A DNA stretch of 64,000 nucleotides. It comes from Pseudomonadota bacterium (GTDB lineage: Bacteria > Bdellovibrionota_C > UBA2361 > OMII01). A program made the translations under genes and the position numbers. Shown in pieces: positions 15,306-26,237 of the stretch (its first letter is position 1; every line of letters starts with the position of its first letter). The stretch is from assembly GCA_026390555.1 (NCBI GenBank), contig JAPLFS010000063.1:24630-88629 (forward strand), written 5' to 3'. The notes under the pieces were generated by a model. The model did not search any database. It was not told the DNA's origin and worked only from the letters and a program-made list of their open reading frames with translations.

Positions 15306-17141
15306 CTAACGGTCCCTTCCGAACCACCGCTCTACGCCATCACGACTAAATTCTGTCACCACCGGCCTGCCGTGCGGACAGGCCGCGGAAAGTTCTGCAT
15401 CATCTAACTGCACAAAGAGCGCATACGCCTCTGGACGCGACATCGTATCACCTGAGCGAACGCTGGCGTGACAGGCGATACGGGCCACCATATGATCGAT
15501 CCGCTCCTCAAGCCGCTCACGCCACCCAGCGATAACCGGCTCAACTGCGAACTCCTTAATCAGACTCGCTGGACGAAGGTGTGAAATTATTCCCGGCACT
15601 CCACACACCCGAACGGTATCACTAGAGAGCTGCTCTACCTCAAACGCGAGGGCCTTAAGCGCATCCTCCTGCTCCATAATCACCGTAACCTGCTCCTCTG
15701 TAAGCTGCACAACCTCCGGAATAAGGAGCTTCTGTACCTGCAGGGTGTGCTCTGCTCGTGCGCGTCGGATCTTATTATAATTGACCCGCTCATGTGCCGC
15801 GTGCATATCAAGCACTACCAGTTTGTCGTTTAATTCGCAGATCAGATAACACTCAAGCACCTGCCCGACGTAGCGCATGTCAGAGAAACGAAACGGCCCC
15901 GTATTATGAGGGCTGCTATAACGGTTTGGATTTGCGTAGCCCTCTGGCGCTTCAAGCTTAAAGAAGGAGGGTTGCCTCTGTACTGGCTGCCCAGAAGCTA
16001 GTAAGGAGCGTGGTGGGTCAGGAAAAACCTCCCTTACCATGTCCTCAAGCGAACGCGGGGCCTCAAACACTAGCGGCTGCGGTGACCCTACAACTGCTCC
16101 CTGATAGATCAACACAGGGGGCGTAGCCATGTTACCCACAGTAGCGGCAGCAAACGACATCGGTTGACGAATACCCCGCACCGCAGCCAGCACCGCCCCA
16201 CGAACCACAGCAAAGATCTGGTTAGGATGCCTGAAACGGACCTCACTTTTCTGCGGGTGCACGTTTACATCGACGTCCTCCGCTAGAAGAGCGAGCGAGA
16301 TATATCCGACCGGGAACTCACGGTCCTTTAACATCGAGTCGTAGCCCTCACGCACCGCCCTAACAACCAATTTGTCAGAGACGAGTCGTCCATTAATAAG
16401 GATGCTAAGTCCAGTTGAATCAGCTAGCGCCTGCCCAGGATGGCCGACCATACCGGTTACCGAGATGCCACCCTCTTCGAGCGCTACCGGCATAAGGTCC
16501 CCAGCGCACACCTGCGCTCCCCGTTCAGCGATGCTCCTAGCCCGTGCTAAGTTCAGCACCTCATCTCCATCCGATATCAATCGGTATCGTACGTCGAACC
16601 GTCCTAAACTTGACTGCATTAGCCAGGTGCGAATACGGGCCAGCTCAGCACGGGGCGACTTTAGAAACTTTCTGCGTGCAGGTGTATTAAAAAATAGGTG
16701 CTCAACCTCGATCTCGGTCCCCTCGTTCCAAGCGCAACTCTGCACATCTATGAGCTTTCCACCCCTGAATGTAATCGAGGTTCCAACCTCTGCCTCACGG
16801 CTCCTAGTTATAAGCTTGACCTTAGAGACGGCGGCGATAGAGGCGAGCGCCTCACCGCGAAATCCGAGCGTTGCCAGGTTAAGCAGATCCTCGATTGCAG
16901 AGACCTTCGAGGTGGCGTGTCGCTCAAACGCGAGGATGGCCTCATCACGGGTCATACCGCAGCCATCATCACGCACACGCATGCGGCTGTGACCTCCAGC
17001 CTCTAAGGTTACGCAGATATCCTTAGCGCCAGCATCAGCGGCATTATCTACCAGCTCGCGCACAACCGATGATGGACGCTCGACCACCTCGCCCGCTGCG
17101 ATCTGATTAATTACCGTATCTGAAAGAACTTTAATCTTCAT
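15306..17141 (-). CDS. mutL: DNA mismatch repair protein MutL
   Basis: A 611-residue GHKL ATPase. The N-terminal half shows VVRELVDNAADAGA (residues 26-39), RDDGCGM (57-63) and GFRGEAL (93-99), the ATP-binding motifs. The C-terminal domain has DMHAAHERVNYN near residue 455, a degenerate form of the endonuclease motif DQHA-x2-E-x4-E: Gln is Met and the last Glu is Asn. CPHGRP near the end is kept. MutL links MutS mismatch recognition to strand incision and excision. Whether this one nicks DNA is uncertain because of the altered motif. mutS is not in the window. Confidence 0.95.
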   Translation of the reverse strand: MKIKVLSDTVINQIAAGEVVERPSSVVRELVDNAADAGAKDICVTLEAGGHSRMRVRDDGCGMTRDEAILAFERHATSKVSAIEDLLNLATLGFRGEALASIAAVSKVKLITRSREAEVGTSITFRGGKLIDVQSCAWNEGTEIEVEHLFFNTPARRKFLKSPRAELARIRTWLMQSSLGRFDVRYRLISDGDEVLNLARARSIAERGAQVCAGDLMPVALEEGGISVTGMVGHPGQALADSTGLSILINGRLVSDKLVVRAVREGYDSMLKDREFPVGYISLALLAEDVDVNVHPQKSEVRFRHPNQIFAVVRGAVLAAVRGIRQPMSFAAATVGNMATPPVLIYQGAVVGSPQPLVFEAPRSLEDMVREVFPDPPRSLLASGQPVQRQPSFFKLEAPEGYANPNRYSSPHNTGPFRFSDMRYVGQVLECYLICELNDKLVVLDMHAAHERVNYNKIRRARAEHTLQVQKLLIPEVVQLTEEQVTVIMEQEDALKALAFEVEQLSSDTVRVCGVPGIISHLRPASLIKEFAVEPVIAGWRERLEERIDHMVARIACHASVRSGDTMSRPEAYALFVQLDDAELSAACPHGRPVVTEFSRDGVERWFGRDR

Positions 17142-17151
17142 CTGCTAGGAT

Positions 17152-18231
17152 CTATTCCCACTTCGGAACGATTGATATCTCTCGCTCCTTCCCGTACATG
17201 CCCCCACGCCGCAGAGTAAAGCGGATACTCTCTAAGCGTGCCGATCGACGGATACTATCCTCCACCTCATCTCGATTGTGAACTCTTTCTCTATTTACTT
17301 TATAAATAAGGTCCGCCCCCTCTATATCGCGTTGATATCCCCGCACGAAGCCCCTCTCACTTAGCTCCCGTTCAACGGCTTTAATACCCCCCAGCTCAGC
17401 CGCCCCATCTGCCATCGTTCTGAGCGCCATAGGACCTTGATCGGTATCAACTAACTGCCATCCCATGCGGGGGCGCTTGACCTTTCCGGTCGATATTAGT
17501 TCAGGCAGGATGCGTTTTATGCTATTAATCGGTACTGCGAATCCGATCCCGGCAGAATCTCCAGATTGACTTAAGATAGCCGTATTTATTCCGATTAACC
17601 TCCCCTCAGAATCAAGTAACGGGCCACCGGAATTCCCCGGATTAATCGAAGCGTCGGTCTGAATCAGATCCTTTAAAAGTGCGCCCCTCGGGGTCTTCAT
17701 GGTTCGATCGAGTGAGGAGATAATTCCGGCTGTCAAACTGCGATAAAGCCCGAACGGATTTCCGATGGCGAGCACCCGTTGACCAACCTCAAGCCGCGAT
17801 GAATCACCGTATGGCAGCGCCACGATACTCTTCGGGATCTCTGAGAGCTGCAACACAGCGATATCGCTCTCTACATCAAAACCAAGCAGCTTCGCCTTAC
17901 TGTTGTGTCCATTAGGGAGCATAATCTCAACGCTGCCCCCAGACTCCAACGCGCCCTCGATTACATGCAGGTTCGTAAGTACTATACCACGTTGCACATC
18001 GACTATAGTTCCAGTGCCAGTTCCCTCTTGCGGCTTAAGCTCATCAAAGAACGTAAATGAATCAACTACGAACGTACGGGTGGTAATAAAGACCACCGAC
18101 TGATTAGCACGCTTGTAAGTGTCGATAGTACTTTGCTCATCCTGCGTACGGGATGCAACTACAGAAGGGGCTGCGTATAGTGACGGCGCAGTAAAAAAGA
18201 TTAGTGCAAGCGTCAGAAGCAACCTCTTCAC
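17152..18231 (-). CDS. periplasmic HtrA/Deg-type serine protease
   Basis: A 359-residue trypsin-fold protease. A signal peptide (MKRLLLTLALIFFTAPSLYA) sends it to the periplasm. The catalytic triad is visible: His89 in TNLHVIEG, Asp123 in ESDIAVLQL and Ser201 in PGNSGGPLL. The last ~110 residues form a single PDZ-like region (GADLIYKVNRERVHNRDEV), which would place it with DegS-like one-PDZ proteins rather than DegP. It probably takes part in envelope protein quality control. Its ATG overlaps the rel stop codon (ATGA), so it is translationally coupled to rel. Confidence 0.9.
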   Translation of the reverse strand: MKRLLLTLALIFFTAPSLYAAPSVVASRTQDEQSTIDTYKRANQSVVFITTRTFVVDSFTFFDELKPQEGTGTGTIVDVQRGIVLTNLHVIEGALESGGSVEIMLPNGHNSKAKLLGFDVESDIAVLQLSEIPKSIVALPYGDSSRLEVGQRVLAIGNPFGLYRSLTAGIISSLDRTMKTPRGALLKDLIQTDASINPGNSGGPLLDSEGRLIGINTAILSQSGDSAGIGFAVPINSIKRILPELISTGKVKRPRMGWQLVDTDQGPMALRTMADGAAELGGIKAVERELSERGFVRGYQRDIEGADLIYKVNRERVHNRDEVEDSIRRSARLESIRFTLRRGGMYGKEREISIVPKWE

Positions 18232-20414
18232 GCATCATTCTCCATATCGTCTGCACTGGAAGATGGCGAAAGGTGTCGCACCCGCTCCACCTTGATAACG
18301 CCGGGCACCATTTCAATCGCCCGCTTTATTTTATGCAGCTGTTGAGCATCATCGATAACTAATTCAAAATTAATAGCTGCTCTACCATGCTCGGTCTTGA
18401 TCTGTGCGCTGGTAATATTAGCTCCATTTGCGGTAATAGCCTGGGTCACATTCGCAAGTAGTCCCATCTGGTCCTGCGATGCAACCGTAATGCGCACACG
18501 ACGAGAGGTTTTTACGACCTTATCCCAGTTGACATCCACACGCCGCTGCGGATCGCTATTAAGTATCTGCCCACAGTCAGCATTATGTACCGTTACGCCG
18601 CGCCCATGTGTGATAAATCCAACGATCCGATCTCCCGGCAGTGGTTCGCAGCATTTCGCAAACCGTACCAGGATATTATCAATACCGGAGACCTGCACAC
18701 CGATACGCTCACGGCTAGATAGTGCTGCGCGCTGGAAGATGCGCTGCATCGGCGTAGCTGTTGCCGTTAACTTCTCCTCAACATTGGTGCCCTCTGGAAG
18801 CAGCTTGGCTATAATCTTTGCAGTGCTGATACGCCCGTACCCAACACCGGCGAATAGCTCGCCCTCTGTTTTCAGGCCAAGATCGTTAGCCACCTGTAGA
18901 AGTCGACCATCCTTTTCAAGTTTCTTAACGCTCAGTTTGACCTTGCGTAGGTCCTTAGAGAGGATCTCTATACCGAGCGCCAGCGAGCGAACATTCTCAT
19001 CGGCCTTAAGGAAGGCTCTTATGCGTTGCTTGGCCTTTGTAGAGCGTACGAACTTAAGCCAGTCCTTGCTCGGCACATGGTTCTTAGAGGTGATAACCTC
19101 AACGGTATCACCATTTGAAAGCACATGCTCAAGTGAAACCATCTGCCCGTTTACCCGTGCGCCTATCGTATGGTGGCCAACATCGGTATGAACCGAGTAT
19201 GCAAAATCAACTGGGGTCGCGCCGGACGAAAGACGTACGAGATCCCCCTTTGGCGTGAAGATAAATACCTCTTCAGGATAAAGCTCGCCCTTAACAGATT
19301 GGATAAACTCATCGGGATTCTTGAGATATTGTTGCGTTTCAACAAGCTCCTTGACCCACTGCAGATCAAAAGTTGGCGCACCCTCGCCCTCCTTGTAACG
19401 CCAATGTGCAGCGATCCCCTCCTCAGCAATACGATGCATCTCTGGGGTTCTAATCTGAATCTCAATGCGCTGACCATCCGGGCCGATCACCGTAGTATGG
19501 AGCGACTGATACATGTTTGGCTTGGGCATGGCTATCAGGTCTTTGAAGCGTCCAGGAACAGGTTTCCAGGTTGAGTGCACAACACCGAGCGACTCATAAC
19601 AGGCACGTACAGTTGGAACCACCACCCTGAATCCAAGCAGATCGTAGACCTCTTCAAATGAGAGTTTATCACGATCCATCTTCTGCCAGATCGAGTAATG
19701 GTGCTTACCGCGCCCCTTTACTGCAGCTGAGACCCCTGCCTCTGCAAGCTGCTTTTGAATCTCCTGTGTTACGCGCTCAACATAGGCATCACGCTCTGGG
19801 GCTGTCGTTGTAATGTATTGATTAATCTGCGCATGCATCTCTGGACGAAGATAAAGGAGACAAAGATCCTCTAGCTCTGATTTCAGCCAGTGAATACCAA
19901 GCCTGTTCGCCAGTGGTGCGTAGATCTCTTGAGTCTCGGTTGCGATACGCCGCTGCTTATCCTCGCTAAAAAAACTGAGCGTTCGCATGTTGTGCAGACG
20001 GTCGCAAAGCTTAACCAGCACCACTCGGATATCCTTGGCCATCGCAAGCAGCATCTTACGGAAGTTCTCGGCCTGCTTTTCCTCGCGCGATTCAAACTCA
20101 ATACGGGTAAGCTTGGTTACCCCCTCAACTATATCGGCCACCCCTGGGCCGAAATGTTTCTGAATCTCCTCTCGCGTTATCTCACTATCTTCAATCGTAT
20201 CGTGCAGCAGAGAGGCAATTACTGATGGCTCATCAAGCTTTAGTTGACATACTAACAGCGCCGTTTCTTCGACGTGCTTAAAGTACGGATCACCCGATGC
20301 ACGCACCTGTCCGGCGTGGCACTCGACTGCAAAGTCATATGCTTTTTTTAAGGTAACTAGATCCGGAGTCGGATGATATTTTTTAACAGCCTCAGCGATC
20401 TGCTCAAAGGACAT
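18228..20414 (-). CDS. rel: bifunctional (p)ppGpp synthetase/hydrolase
   Basis: A 728-residue RelA/SpoT homologue. The hydrolase HD motif HDTIED is intact at residues 71-76. The synthetase block includes FEEVYDLLGFRVVV, YQSLHTTVIGPDGQRIEIQ and EGIAAHWRYKEG. A TGS domain (EVFIFTPKGDLVRLSSG) and a C-terminal ACT domain (RVRITVASQDQMGLLANVT) follow. Retention of both catalytic sites suggests a Rel that makes and degrades the alarmone. It lies 43 nt after rpoZ, the standard rpoZ-spoT arrangement of proteobacteria. Confidence 0.96.
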   Translation of the reverse strand: MSFEQIAEAVKKYHPTPDLVTLKKAYDFAVECHAGQVRASGDPYFKHVEETALLVCQLKLDEPSVIASLLHDTIEDSEITREEIQKHFGPGVADIVEGVTKLTRIEFESREEKQAENFRKMLLAMAKDIRVVLVKLCDRLHNMRTLSFFSEDKQRRIATETQEIYAPLANRLGIHWLKSELEDLCLLYLRPEMHAQINQYITTTAPERDAYVERVTQEIQKQLAEAGVSAAVKGRGKHHYSIWQKMDRDKLSFEEVYDLLGFRVVVPTVRACYESLGVVHSTWKPVPGRFKDLIAMPKPNMYQSLHTTVIGPDGQRIEIQIRTPEMHRIAEEGIAAHWRYKEGEGAPTFDLQWVKELVETQQYLKNPDEFIQSVKGELYPEEVFIFTPKGDLVRLSSGATPVDFAYSVHTDVGHHTIGARVNGQMVSLEHVLSNGDTVEVITSKNHVPSKDWLKFVRSTKAKQRIRAFLKADENVRSLALGIEILSKDLRKVKLSVKKLEKDGRLLQVANDLGLKTEGELFAGVGYGRISTAKIIAKLLPEGTNVEEKLTATATPMQRIFQRAALSSRERIGVQVSGIDNILVRFAKCCEPLPGDRIVGFITHGRGVTVHNADCGQILNSDPQRRVDVNWDKVVKTSRRVRITVASQDQMGLLANVTQAITANGANITSAQIKTEHGRAAINFELVIDDAQQLHKIKRAIEMVPGVIKVERVRHLSPSSSADDMENDA

Positions 20415-20457
20415 GATGAACGCCCTAGCCCTCTATTCGATCAGTATTGAGAAGCAA

Positions 20458-20850
20458 CTATACCTCGTTCTCGTCATCAGACGCAGGCAGAGATCCGGTC
20501 TTCATCAGAGAGTCCTTAAGAAAATCCACCGAACGCACATCGCCGCCATTAGAGAAGAGCCCTGCTCCGATCTCTGGACGACGCTCACGCTCCGCTATCT
20601 CTACTGAGCGCTGAGCCTCGAGCTCACGTGCACGCTGCTCCTCGTATGCCTCCGTCTCTTCTGGGGTCATGAAGCGAACCTTGCTGGCTGCGATCTCACG
20701 CAGTGCTGTCACTACAGCCTTGTTCCTTCTATCAGCGATCTGAATCGTGCCACCCTGTAGAATCTGCTTAGTACGCTTGGATGCAAGCTGCACTAATGAG
20801 AAACGGTTATTCTCTTGGACGAGGCAATCTTCAACGGTAATTCGAGCCAT
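20458..20850 (-). CDS. rpoZ: DNA-directed RNA polymerase omega subunit
   Basis: A 130-residue omega subunit. [26 protein letters not shown] and [16 protein letters not shown] are the conserved N-terminal two-thirds that clamp the beta-prime C-terminus. The remaining ~55 residues are an acidic, poorly conserved tail ([26 protein letters not shown]) longer than in E. coli (91 residues in total). First gene of the rpoZ-rel-protease-mutL-miaA series, all on the minus strand. Confidence 0.94.
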   Translation of the reverse strand: MARITVEDCLVQENNRFSLVQLASKRTKQILQGGTIQIADRRNKAVVTALREIAASKVRFMTPEETEAYEEQRARELEAQRSVEIAERERRPEIGAGLFSNGGDVRSVDFLKDSLMKTGSLPASDDENEV

Positions 20851-21172
20851 AAATACAAACTCCCTATCAGCTGATGGACACCTTAACTACGGCGCCCCCT
20901 GGATGGATAAACGACCGATATTTCTACGGTATTATGGACACTAGCAAAGCCTCTTCAGGCTGTAAATGCCCACAACCCGGCCATATTACAGAGCAAAAAC
21001 CACCTTTCCGTGTTATTTATGCCGCTAAGATAACGAAACTATTGATTAAGGCGGTTGTTTTTAGGTAGATTTGCGGTGGCAGATACGCATGTTATATTAT
21101 GGGTCTCATCAACTGAAACTTATGCTCTCTCTGCAATGAGTAGCGATCTGCTACCGTAGCCAAGGTACACAT
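20851..21172. other. divergent intergenic region rpoZ / 21173 gene
   Basis: This 322-nt gap separates rpoZ (minus) from an unknown plus-strand gene. It contains the plus-strand promoter annotated at 21071-21098 and an AGCCT/AGGCT hairpin near 20947-20962. A CATAAT -10-like hexamer upstream of rpoZ has no matching -35. No gene is seen in it. Confidence 0.5.
21071..21098 (+). promoter_or_regulatory. sigma70-type promoter for the 21173 gene
   Basis: TTGCGG (21071-21076), a 16-nt spacer and TATATT (21093-21098) lie about 70 nt before the ATG. The -10 is a 5/6 match, the -35 only 3/6. Sequence inference only. Confidence 0.4.
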
Positions 21173-21763
21173 ATGGTGTTTCTTCCCAGTAATCTAAGGG
21201 TAAAACAGGAGAGTCCCACGGACTTCTTGGTCATGCCGTCGGTGCCTAGCGGTGTTGCCAAGATGTACACTGCTGATGAGAGCGTTCTTTTCCGACGTTA
21301 CGATAGTCTATCCTTCATATACACGAACCTTCACAGCTCTACACTCTGTTTATGGGCCGCCTTTGGGGAAATAGACAAAGCGAAAACATCAGTGAATCGA
21401 AGCTTTCATATAGATAATGCACGCGAATTTATAGAGCAGGTGTCCGCTACACTTGAATTTCCTAATAAGGTTGCTAGCATATTTCCGCCTGCTACCGATA
21501 TTCCTGACTGTATTACTGATACGATAGAGAAGCTGCCTACGCATCTAAGACAGATTTCTAAGATGCGTGAAGCGATTGAACGCGCTGATTTTAATGCCTT
21601 AACTGAAGCTGCATGTCTATCGGTAGGAAGCACAGCCTCACGTTTAGAGTACCCCTTACCCATTATCAAACTGGCGCTAACAAAGATAAAAATTAATCTT
21701 GCTGAGATAGCAGCACAATACGCACTGAATGCTACCTATCATAATAACAACATCGTCTCCTGA
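21173..21763 (+). CDS. hypothetical protein
   Basis: I do not recognise this 196-residue protein. It has no signal peptide or membrane helix. The first half is mixed (FLPSNLRVKQESPTDFLVMP), and the second half is helix-rich (LPTHLRQISKMREAIERADF, IIKLALTKIKINLAEIAAQY). AAGG lies 8 nt before the ATG and a plausible promoter sits further upstream, supporting a real gene. It is a lone plus-strand gene between the rpoZ and carAB transcription units, a position typical of lineage-specific insertions. Confidence 0.6.
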   Translation: MVFLPSNLRVKQESPTDFLVMPSVPSGVAKMYTADESVLFRRYDSLSFIYTNLHSSTLCLWAAFGEIDKAKTSVNRSFHIDNAREFIEQVSATLEFPNKVASIFPPATDIPDCITDTIEKLPTHLRQISKMREAIERADFNALTEAACLSVGSTASRLEYPLPIIKLALTKIKINLAEIAAQYALNATYHNNNIVS

Positions 21764-21804
21764 TTAGAGATGCTCATTTTAGGGGTGAATACTTATCATC
21801 CCTG

Positions 21805-24800
21805 CTAATTAATCTCGTAGTAATCCTGCAGCGCCTTTACCGTCAGAAAACTGCTATCCTTTACCATCTCTAGCGCCTGAGAGACGGCCCCGGCAGCGGC
21901 GATGGTTGTGTAGGTTGGAATTCGGAGCTCGTTCGCAACAATTCTGATCGATTTTGAATCCATATTGGGCTTTGAACCACCCTCCGGAGTATTGATAACT
22001 AGCACCAACTCCCCCCTACCAAGCTTGTCGACAACGTGCGGAGATCCATCCCTGACCTTATTCACTATCTCTACCCTGAAACCCATCTTCGTTAGGTACT
22101 GTGCGGTGCCCTTCGTCGCAATGATCGAGAAGCCAAGCTTTGCAAGGCGTTCGACGATGGCGCCCAACCCCTCCTTATCCTCCTCCTTGATACTGAGAAA
22201 CACTGCGCCCTTAGTAGGCAACGTAATGTTTGCTGCAAACTGGCTCTTTGCAAAGGCCCCACCAAAGTTGGTGTGCAACCCCATCACCTCTCCCGTTGAC
22301 TTCATCTCAGGACCAAGGATCGTATCAACCCCTGGAAACTTACTGAACGGAAAAACAGAGGCCTTGACCGAAACATAGCCCTTGGGCTCACACTCCCGTA
22401 CCCCGATCTCTTTTAAACTCTTTCCAGCCATCACCCGTGATGCAACCTTGGCCCATGGAATGCCGGTCGCCTTGCTGACAAATGGCACCGTTCTTGATGC
22501 GCGTGGATTAACCTCAAGGATATAGATCTCTCCACCCTTGGCCACCGCAAACTGGATGTTCATCAATCCAACGACCTGCAGCTCTGCAGCTAAAAGCCGC
22601 GCCTGACGCTTTAACTCCTCAATTATTTCCCTACTTAACGTCTGTGGAGGTAAGCAACATGAGCTATCACCGGAGTGAATACCGGCCGGCTCTATATGCT
22701 CCATCACCCCTGCAATCATAACCTGCTTGCCATCACTGACAGCGTCAACGTCGACCTCGATAGCGCCATCGAGAAACCTATCAAGCAGAACGGGCCGATC
22801 GTGTGATACCTCGACCCCCTCATGCATGTAGCTAAGCACCTCCTCCTCTGAGTAGATAACCCGCATCGCACGACCACCAAGAACGAAGGAGGGGCGAATC
22901 ATAAGGGGAAATCCGACCTTTCTGGCCGCCTTAAGCGCCTCCTCTGTAGAACGCGCCGTTGCATATTGGGGCTGCTTTAATTTGAGAGCTTCCACCAGTG
23001 CAGAGAAGCGCTCGCGGTCCTCTGCCGCATCAATTGAATCTACGGAGGTTCCGATTACAGGCACCCCGAGCGCCGCTAACTCGCCTGATATGCGCAGAGG
23101 GGTCTGCCCACCGAACTGAACTATGACACCGTAGGGCTGCTCACGGTCAACTATATTCATTACCGACTCGACGGTCAGGGGCTCAAAGTAGAGCCGATCG
23201 CTAGTATCATAATCGGTAGAAACAGTTTCAGGATTGCAGTTTACCATTATGGTCTCATAACCATCGGCTTTAAGCGCCATCGCTGCGTGAACACAACAGT
23301 AGTCAAATTCAATACCCTGTCCGATACGGTTAGGCCCTGCACCTAAAATAATGATCTTCTTTTTATCGGTAGGGGGCGCCTCTGATACTCCGCCATAGGT
23401 TGAGTATAGATAGGGGGTATTTGCAACGAACTCCGCCGCACAGGTATCGACCTTCCTAAAGGAGGGCTTAATACCGAACTGCCTTCGTCTTGCGCGGACC
23501 TCTATCTCACGACTCTGCGTCAGTCCCGCAATTCTACGATCGGAGAAGCCCTGAGACTTTAACTCGCGTAGCTCATCCGCTGAAAGTGTCGCAAATTTAG
23601 TACCAGAGAGCTGCTGCTCCTGTTGAATAATCTCCTCAATCTCCCCCAGGAACCAGGGATCAATCTTAGTTGCCTGGAACAGCTCGCGCATCGAGAACCC
23701 AGCGCGGAAGGCCTCTCCAACAAGCCATAGACGGTCTGGCGCACCGATCGAACAGGCCTCAAGCAACTCACCACGGCCGAGATCCTTGGTCAGTTTGAAA
23801 CGATCGAATCCGTAGGTATCAAGCTCCATTGAGCAGATCGCTTTTTGCAGCGCCTCTTTAAATGTCGCACCGAACGAAAGCACCTCTCCTACCGATTTCA
23901 TCTGAGTTCCGAGCGCGCGGTCAGCCATCGGAAATTTTTCAAAGTTAAAGCGCGGGATCTTTACCACAACGTAATCAATTGAGGGCTCAAAACAGGCCGG
24001 CGTTTCGCGTGTGATATCGTTAGGAATCTCATCTAAGGTATATCCAACAGCTAGCTTGGCTGCGATCTTTGCAATAGGAAATCCGGTCGCCTTTGATGCC
24101 AGCGCTGAGCTGCGCGAAACACGTGGGTTCATCTCGATTACAATTATGCGACCGTTAGTTGGATTAAGCGCAAACTGCACGTTCGATCCACCGGTATCAA
24201 CACCGATCCGACGAATTACCTTGATGGCCGCATCGCGCAGTAACTGATACTCCTTGTCTGTCAGGGTCTGAATCGGTGCAACTGTGATCGAATCTCCGGT
24301 ATGAACCCCCATCGGATCGAAGTTCTCAATACCACAGACGATCACAACGTTGTCCTTAAGATCGCGCATGACCTCAAGCTCGACCTCCTTCCAACCAAGC
24401 AACGACTCCTCAACCAGAACCTCACGGTTAGGACTCGCTGCCAACGCTATCGCAACCTTACGGTGCAGCTCATCTGGCGCATATACAATACCGCTCCCCG
24501 TTCCACCAAGCGTACGAGAGGGCCGTAGCACCAATGGATATCCGAGCTTCTTGGCCGCATCTTCAGCCTCCCCAATAGAGGTTGCAATTATCGAGCGCGC
24601 CGACTCTAGCCCGATCTGATCCATCGCTTTTTTAAATAGATCTCTATCTTCTGCTGTCTTGATAGCGTCTATCTTGGCGCCGATCAGCTCACAGCCGTAG
24701 CGTTCAAATACCCCACGCTCATCTAGCTCCAGCGCAATGTTAAGCGCAGTTTGCCCCCCCATAGTCGGAAGCACAGCGTCTGGACGCTCAATCCTAATGA

Positions 24801-25029
24801 TCTCTTCTACGAAATCAGCCGTAATCGGCTCGATATAGGTCCTGTCTGCAAACTCAGGATCGGTCATTATAGTTGCCGGATTCGAGTTAACAAGGATGAC
24901 CCGATACCCCTCGTTCTTCAGAGCCTTAATGGCCTGTGTGCCCGAATAATCGAACTCACACGCCTGTCCGATTACTATCGGCCCAGAGCCTATAAGCAAT
25001 ATCGATTTTATATCGTTTCTTCTTGGCAT
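21805..25029 (-). CDS. carB: carbamoyl-phosphate synthase, large subunit
   Basis: A 1074-residue two-fold repeated ATP-grasp synthetase. The first half opens [21 protein letters not shown] and the second half has [21 protein letters not shown] near residue 555, the two carbamate/carboxyphosphate halves. GGTGSGIVY and [14 protein letters not shown] are ATP-grasp loops. The C-terminal ~140 residues are the MGS allosteric domain ([19 protein letters not shown]). With CarA it makes carbamoyl phosphate from glutamine, bicarbonate and two ATP for pyrimidines and arginine. Last gene of the pyr cluster, 15 nt after carA. Confidence 0.97.
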   Translation of the reverse strand: MPRRNDIKSILLIGSGPIVIGQACEFDYSGTQAIKALKNEGYRVILVNSNPATIMTDPEFADRTYIEPITADFVEEIIRIERPDAVLPTMGGQTALNIALELDERGVFERYGCELIGAKIDAIKTAEDRDLFKKAMDQIGLESARSIIATSIGEAEDAAKKLGYPLVLRPSRTLGGTGSGIVYAPDELHRKVAIALAASPNREVLVEESLLGWKEVELEVMRDLKDNVVIVCGIENFDPMGVHTGDSITVAPIQTLTDKEYQLLRDAAIKVIRRIGVDTGGSNVQFALNPTNGRIIVIEMNPRVSRSSALASKATGFPIAKIAAKLAVGYTLDEIPNDITRETPACFEPSIDYVVVKIPRFNFEKFPMADRALGTQMKSVGEVLSFGATFKEALQKAICSMELDTYGFDRFKLTKDLGRGELLEACSIGAPDRLWLVGEAFRAGFSMRELFQATKIDPWFLGEIEEIIQQEQQLSGTKFATLSADELRELKSQGFSDRRIAGLTQSREIEVRARRRQFGIKPSFRKVDTCAAEFVANTPYLYSTYGGVSEAPPTDKKKIIILGAGPNRIGQGIEFDYCCVHAAMALKADGYETIMVNCNPETVSTDYDTSDRLYFEPLTVESVMNIVDREQPYGVIVQFGGQTPLRISGELAALGVPVIGTSVDSIDAAEDRERFSALVEALKLKQPQYATARSTEEALKAARKVGFPLMIRPSFVLGGRAMRVIYSEEEVLSYMHEGVEVSHDRPVLLDRFLDGAIEVDVDAVSDGKQVMIAGVMEHIEPAGIHSGDSSCCLPPQTLSREIIEELKRQARLLAAELQVVGLMNIQFAVAKGGEIYILEVNPRASRTVPFVSKATGIPWAKVASRVMAGKSLKEIGVRECEPKGYVSVKASVFPFSKFPGVDTILGPEMKSTGEVMGLHTNFGGAFAKSQFAANITLPTKGAVFLSIKEEDKEGLGAIVERLAKLGFSIIATKGTAQYLTKMGFRVEIVNKVRDGSPHVVDKLGRGELVLVINTPEGGSKPNMDSKSIRIVANELRIPTYTTIAAAGAVSQALEMVKDSSFLTVKALQDYYEIN

Positions 25030-25044
25030 AAGTCCTCAAATTAG

Positions 25045-26229
25045 CTACTCAGTTCCCAATACCAGGTCATGGAATCTCTGAAAAAGATAGCGCGAATCGT
25101 GCGGCCCCGGTGAGGCTTCAGGATGATACTGCACCGAGAAGATGCGAGCCTGCTTGGACTCTAAGCCCTCAATCGTCTGATCGTTAAGATTAATATGCGA
25201 GACAAAAACATCCTTCGACAAGCCCTGCTTGTAAACCGCAAAGCCGTGGTTCTGAACCGTAATCTCAACCTTACCGGTGGTCTCGTCCCGCACCGGATGA
25301 TTACCACCACGATGCCCAAACTTAAGCTTGTAGGTGCTTCCACCAAGCGCCTGTCCAAGGATCTGATGGCCAAGGCAGATCCCAAACATAGGTACCTTAC
25401 CGAGCAGCTCCTGCACAGGCTTTACCACATAACCAAGGGTGCCTGGATCTCCAGGGCCGTTAGAAAGAAAGAGCCCATCTGGCCTGAGCGCCATAATATC
25501 TGCCGACGTAGTTCCAGCAGGAACTACCGTTACACGAAATCCAACATCGATCAGAAGCCGCAAAATATTTATCTTGATGCCGCAATCAATCGCTACAACG
25601 TGCGGTCGCGCAACGAGCTGCTCCTGCGATAAGCGCCGTGAATTACCATCTTTGAGGGTCCAGGAGGGTGCATCCCAGGTATAGATCTCTTTGCAAGCAA
25701 CCTGCCGTACGTAATCTCGCCCCTCCATAGAGCTGAGCTTCTTGGCACGATCGACCAACTCATCTGGATTTAGATCCAATCCACCCGCCATGACCGCCAT
25801 CTGAGCGCCGTTATCCCTCAGGTGCGATACGATCTCGCGCGTATCGATCCCCTCAATCCCCATTACACCGTGTCGTGCTAAGTAGGCAGGAAGTGAGATC
25901 GTTGCGCGAAAATTTGAAGGAGTCTTATGTGCTGCCCGCACGATGATACCCTCGGTGTATACCTTTGAAGACTCAACATCCTCTTCGTTACATCCAACAT
26001 TTCCAATATGCGGATAGGTAAAGGACATAATCTGCCCGGCATAGCTCGGGTCCGTCAAAATCTCCTGATAGCCGTACATAGAGGTGTTAAATACCGCCTC
26101 CCCCTCAACCGGATTAGAGGGCCCGCGCAGCGCGCCGAAGCAGCGCCCCTTAAAGATCCGTCCATCTGCAAGTGCTAAGTAGCCCTGCTCTCCCCTAGCC
26201 TCCTGTATCTGTCTCCTCTCGCTTCTCAT
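25045..26229 (-). CDS. carA: carbamoyl-phosphate synthase, small (glutaminase) subunit
   Basis: A 394-residue class I glutamine amidotransferase subunit. VEGEAVFNTSMYGYQEILTD marks the N-terminal CarA domain. FLSNGPGDP and FGICLGHQILGQALGG hold the oxyanion region and nucleophile Cys, and VQYHPEASPGPHDS holds the catalytic His-Glu. It releases ammonia from glutamine and channels it to CarB. An in-frame GTG lies immediately before the ATG used here, so the start could be one codon earlier. The gene begins 8 nt after pyrC. Confidence 0.96.
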   Translation of the reverse strand: MRSERRQIQEARGEQGYLALADGRIFKGRCFGALRGPSNPVEGEAVFNTSMYGYQEILTDPSYAGQIMSFTYPHIGNVGCNEEDVESSKVYTEGIIVRAAHKTPSNFRATISLPAYLARHGVMGIEGIDTREIVSHLRDNGAQMAVMAGGLDLNPDELVDRAKKLSSMEGRDYVRQVACKEIYTWDAPSWTLKDGNSRRLSQEQLVARPHVVAIDCGIKINILRLLIDVGFRVTVVPAGTTSADIMALRPDGLFLSNGPGDPGTLGYVVKPVQELLGKVPMFGICLGHQILGQALGGSTYKLKFGHRGGNHPVRDETTGKVEITVQNHGFAVYKQGLSKDVFVSHINLNDQTIEGLESKQARIFSVQYHPEASPGPHDSRYLFQRFHDLVLGTE

Positions 26230-26237
26230 CACAAATA

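Noticed and set aside
20413..20607. Small plus-strand frame over the rpoZ 3' end
   Set aside because: Antisense to rpoZ, with codon use that mirrors it; no support as a gene.
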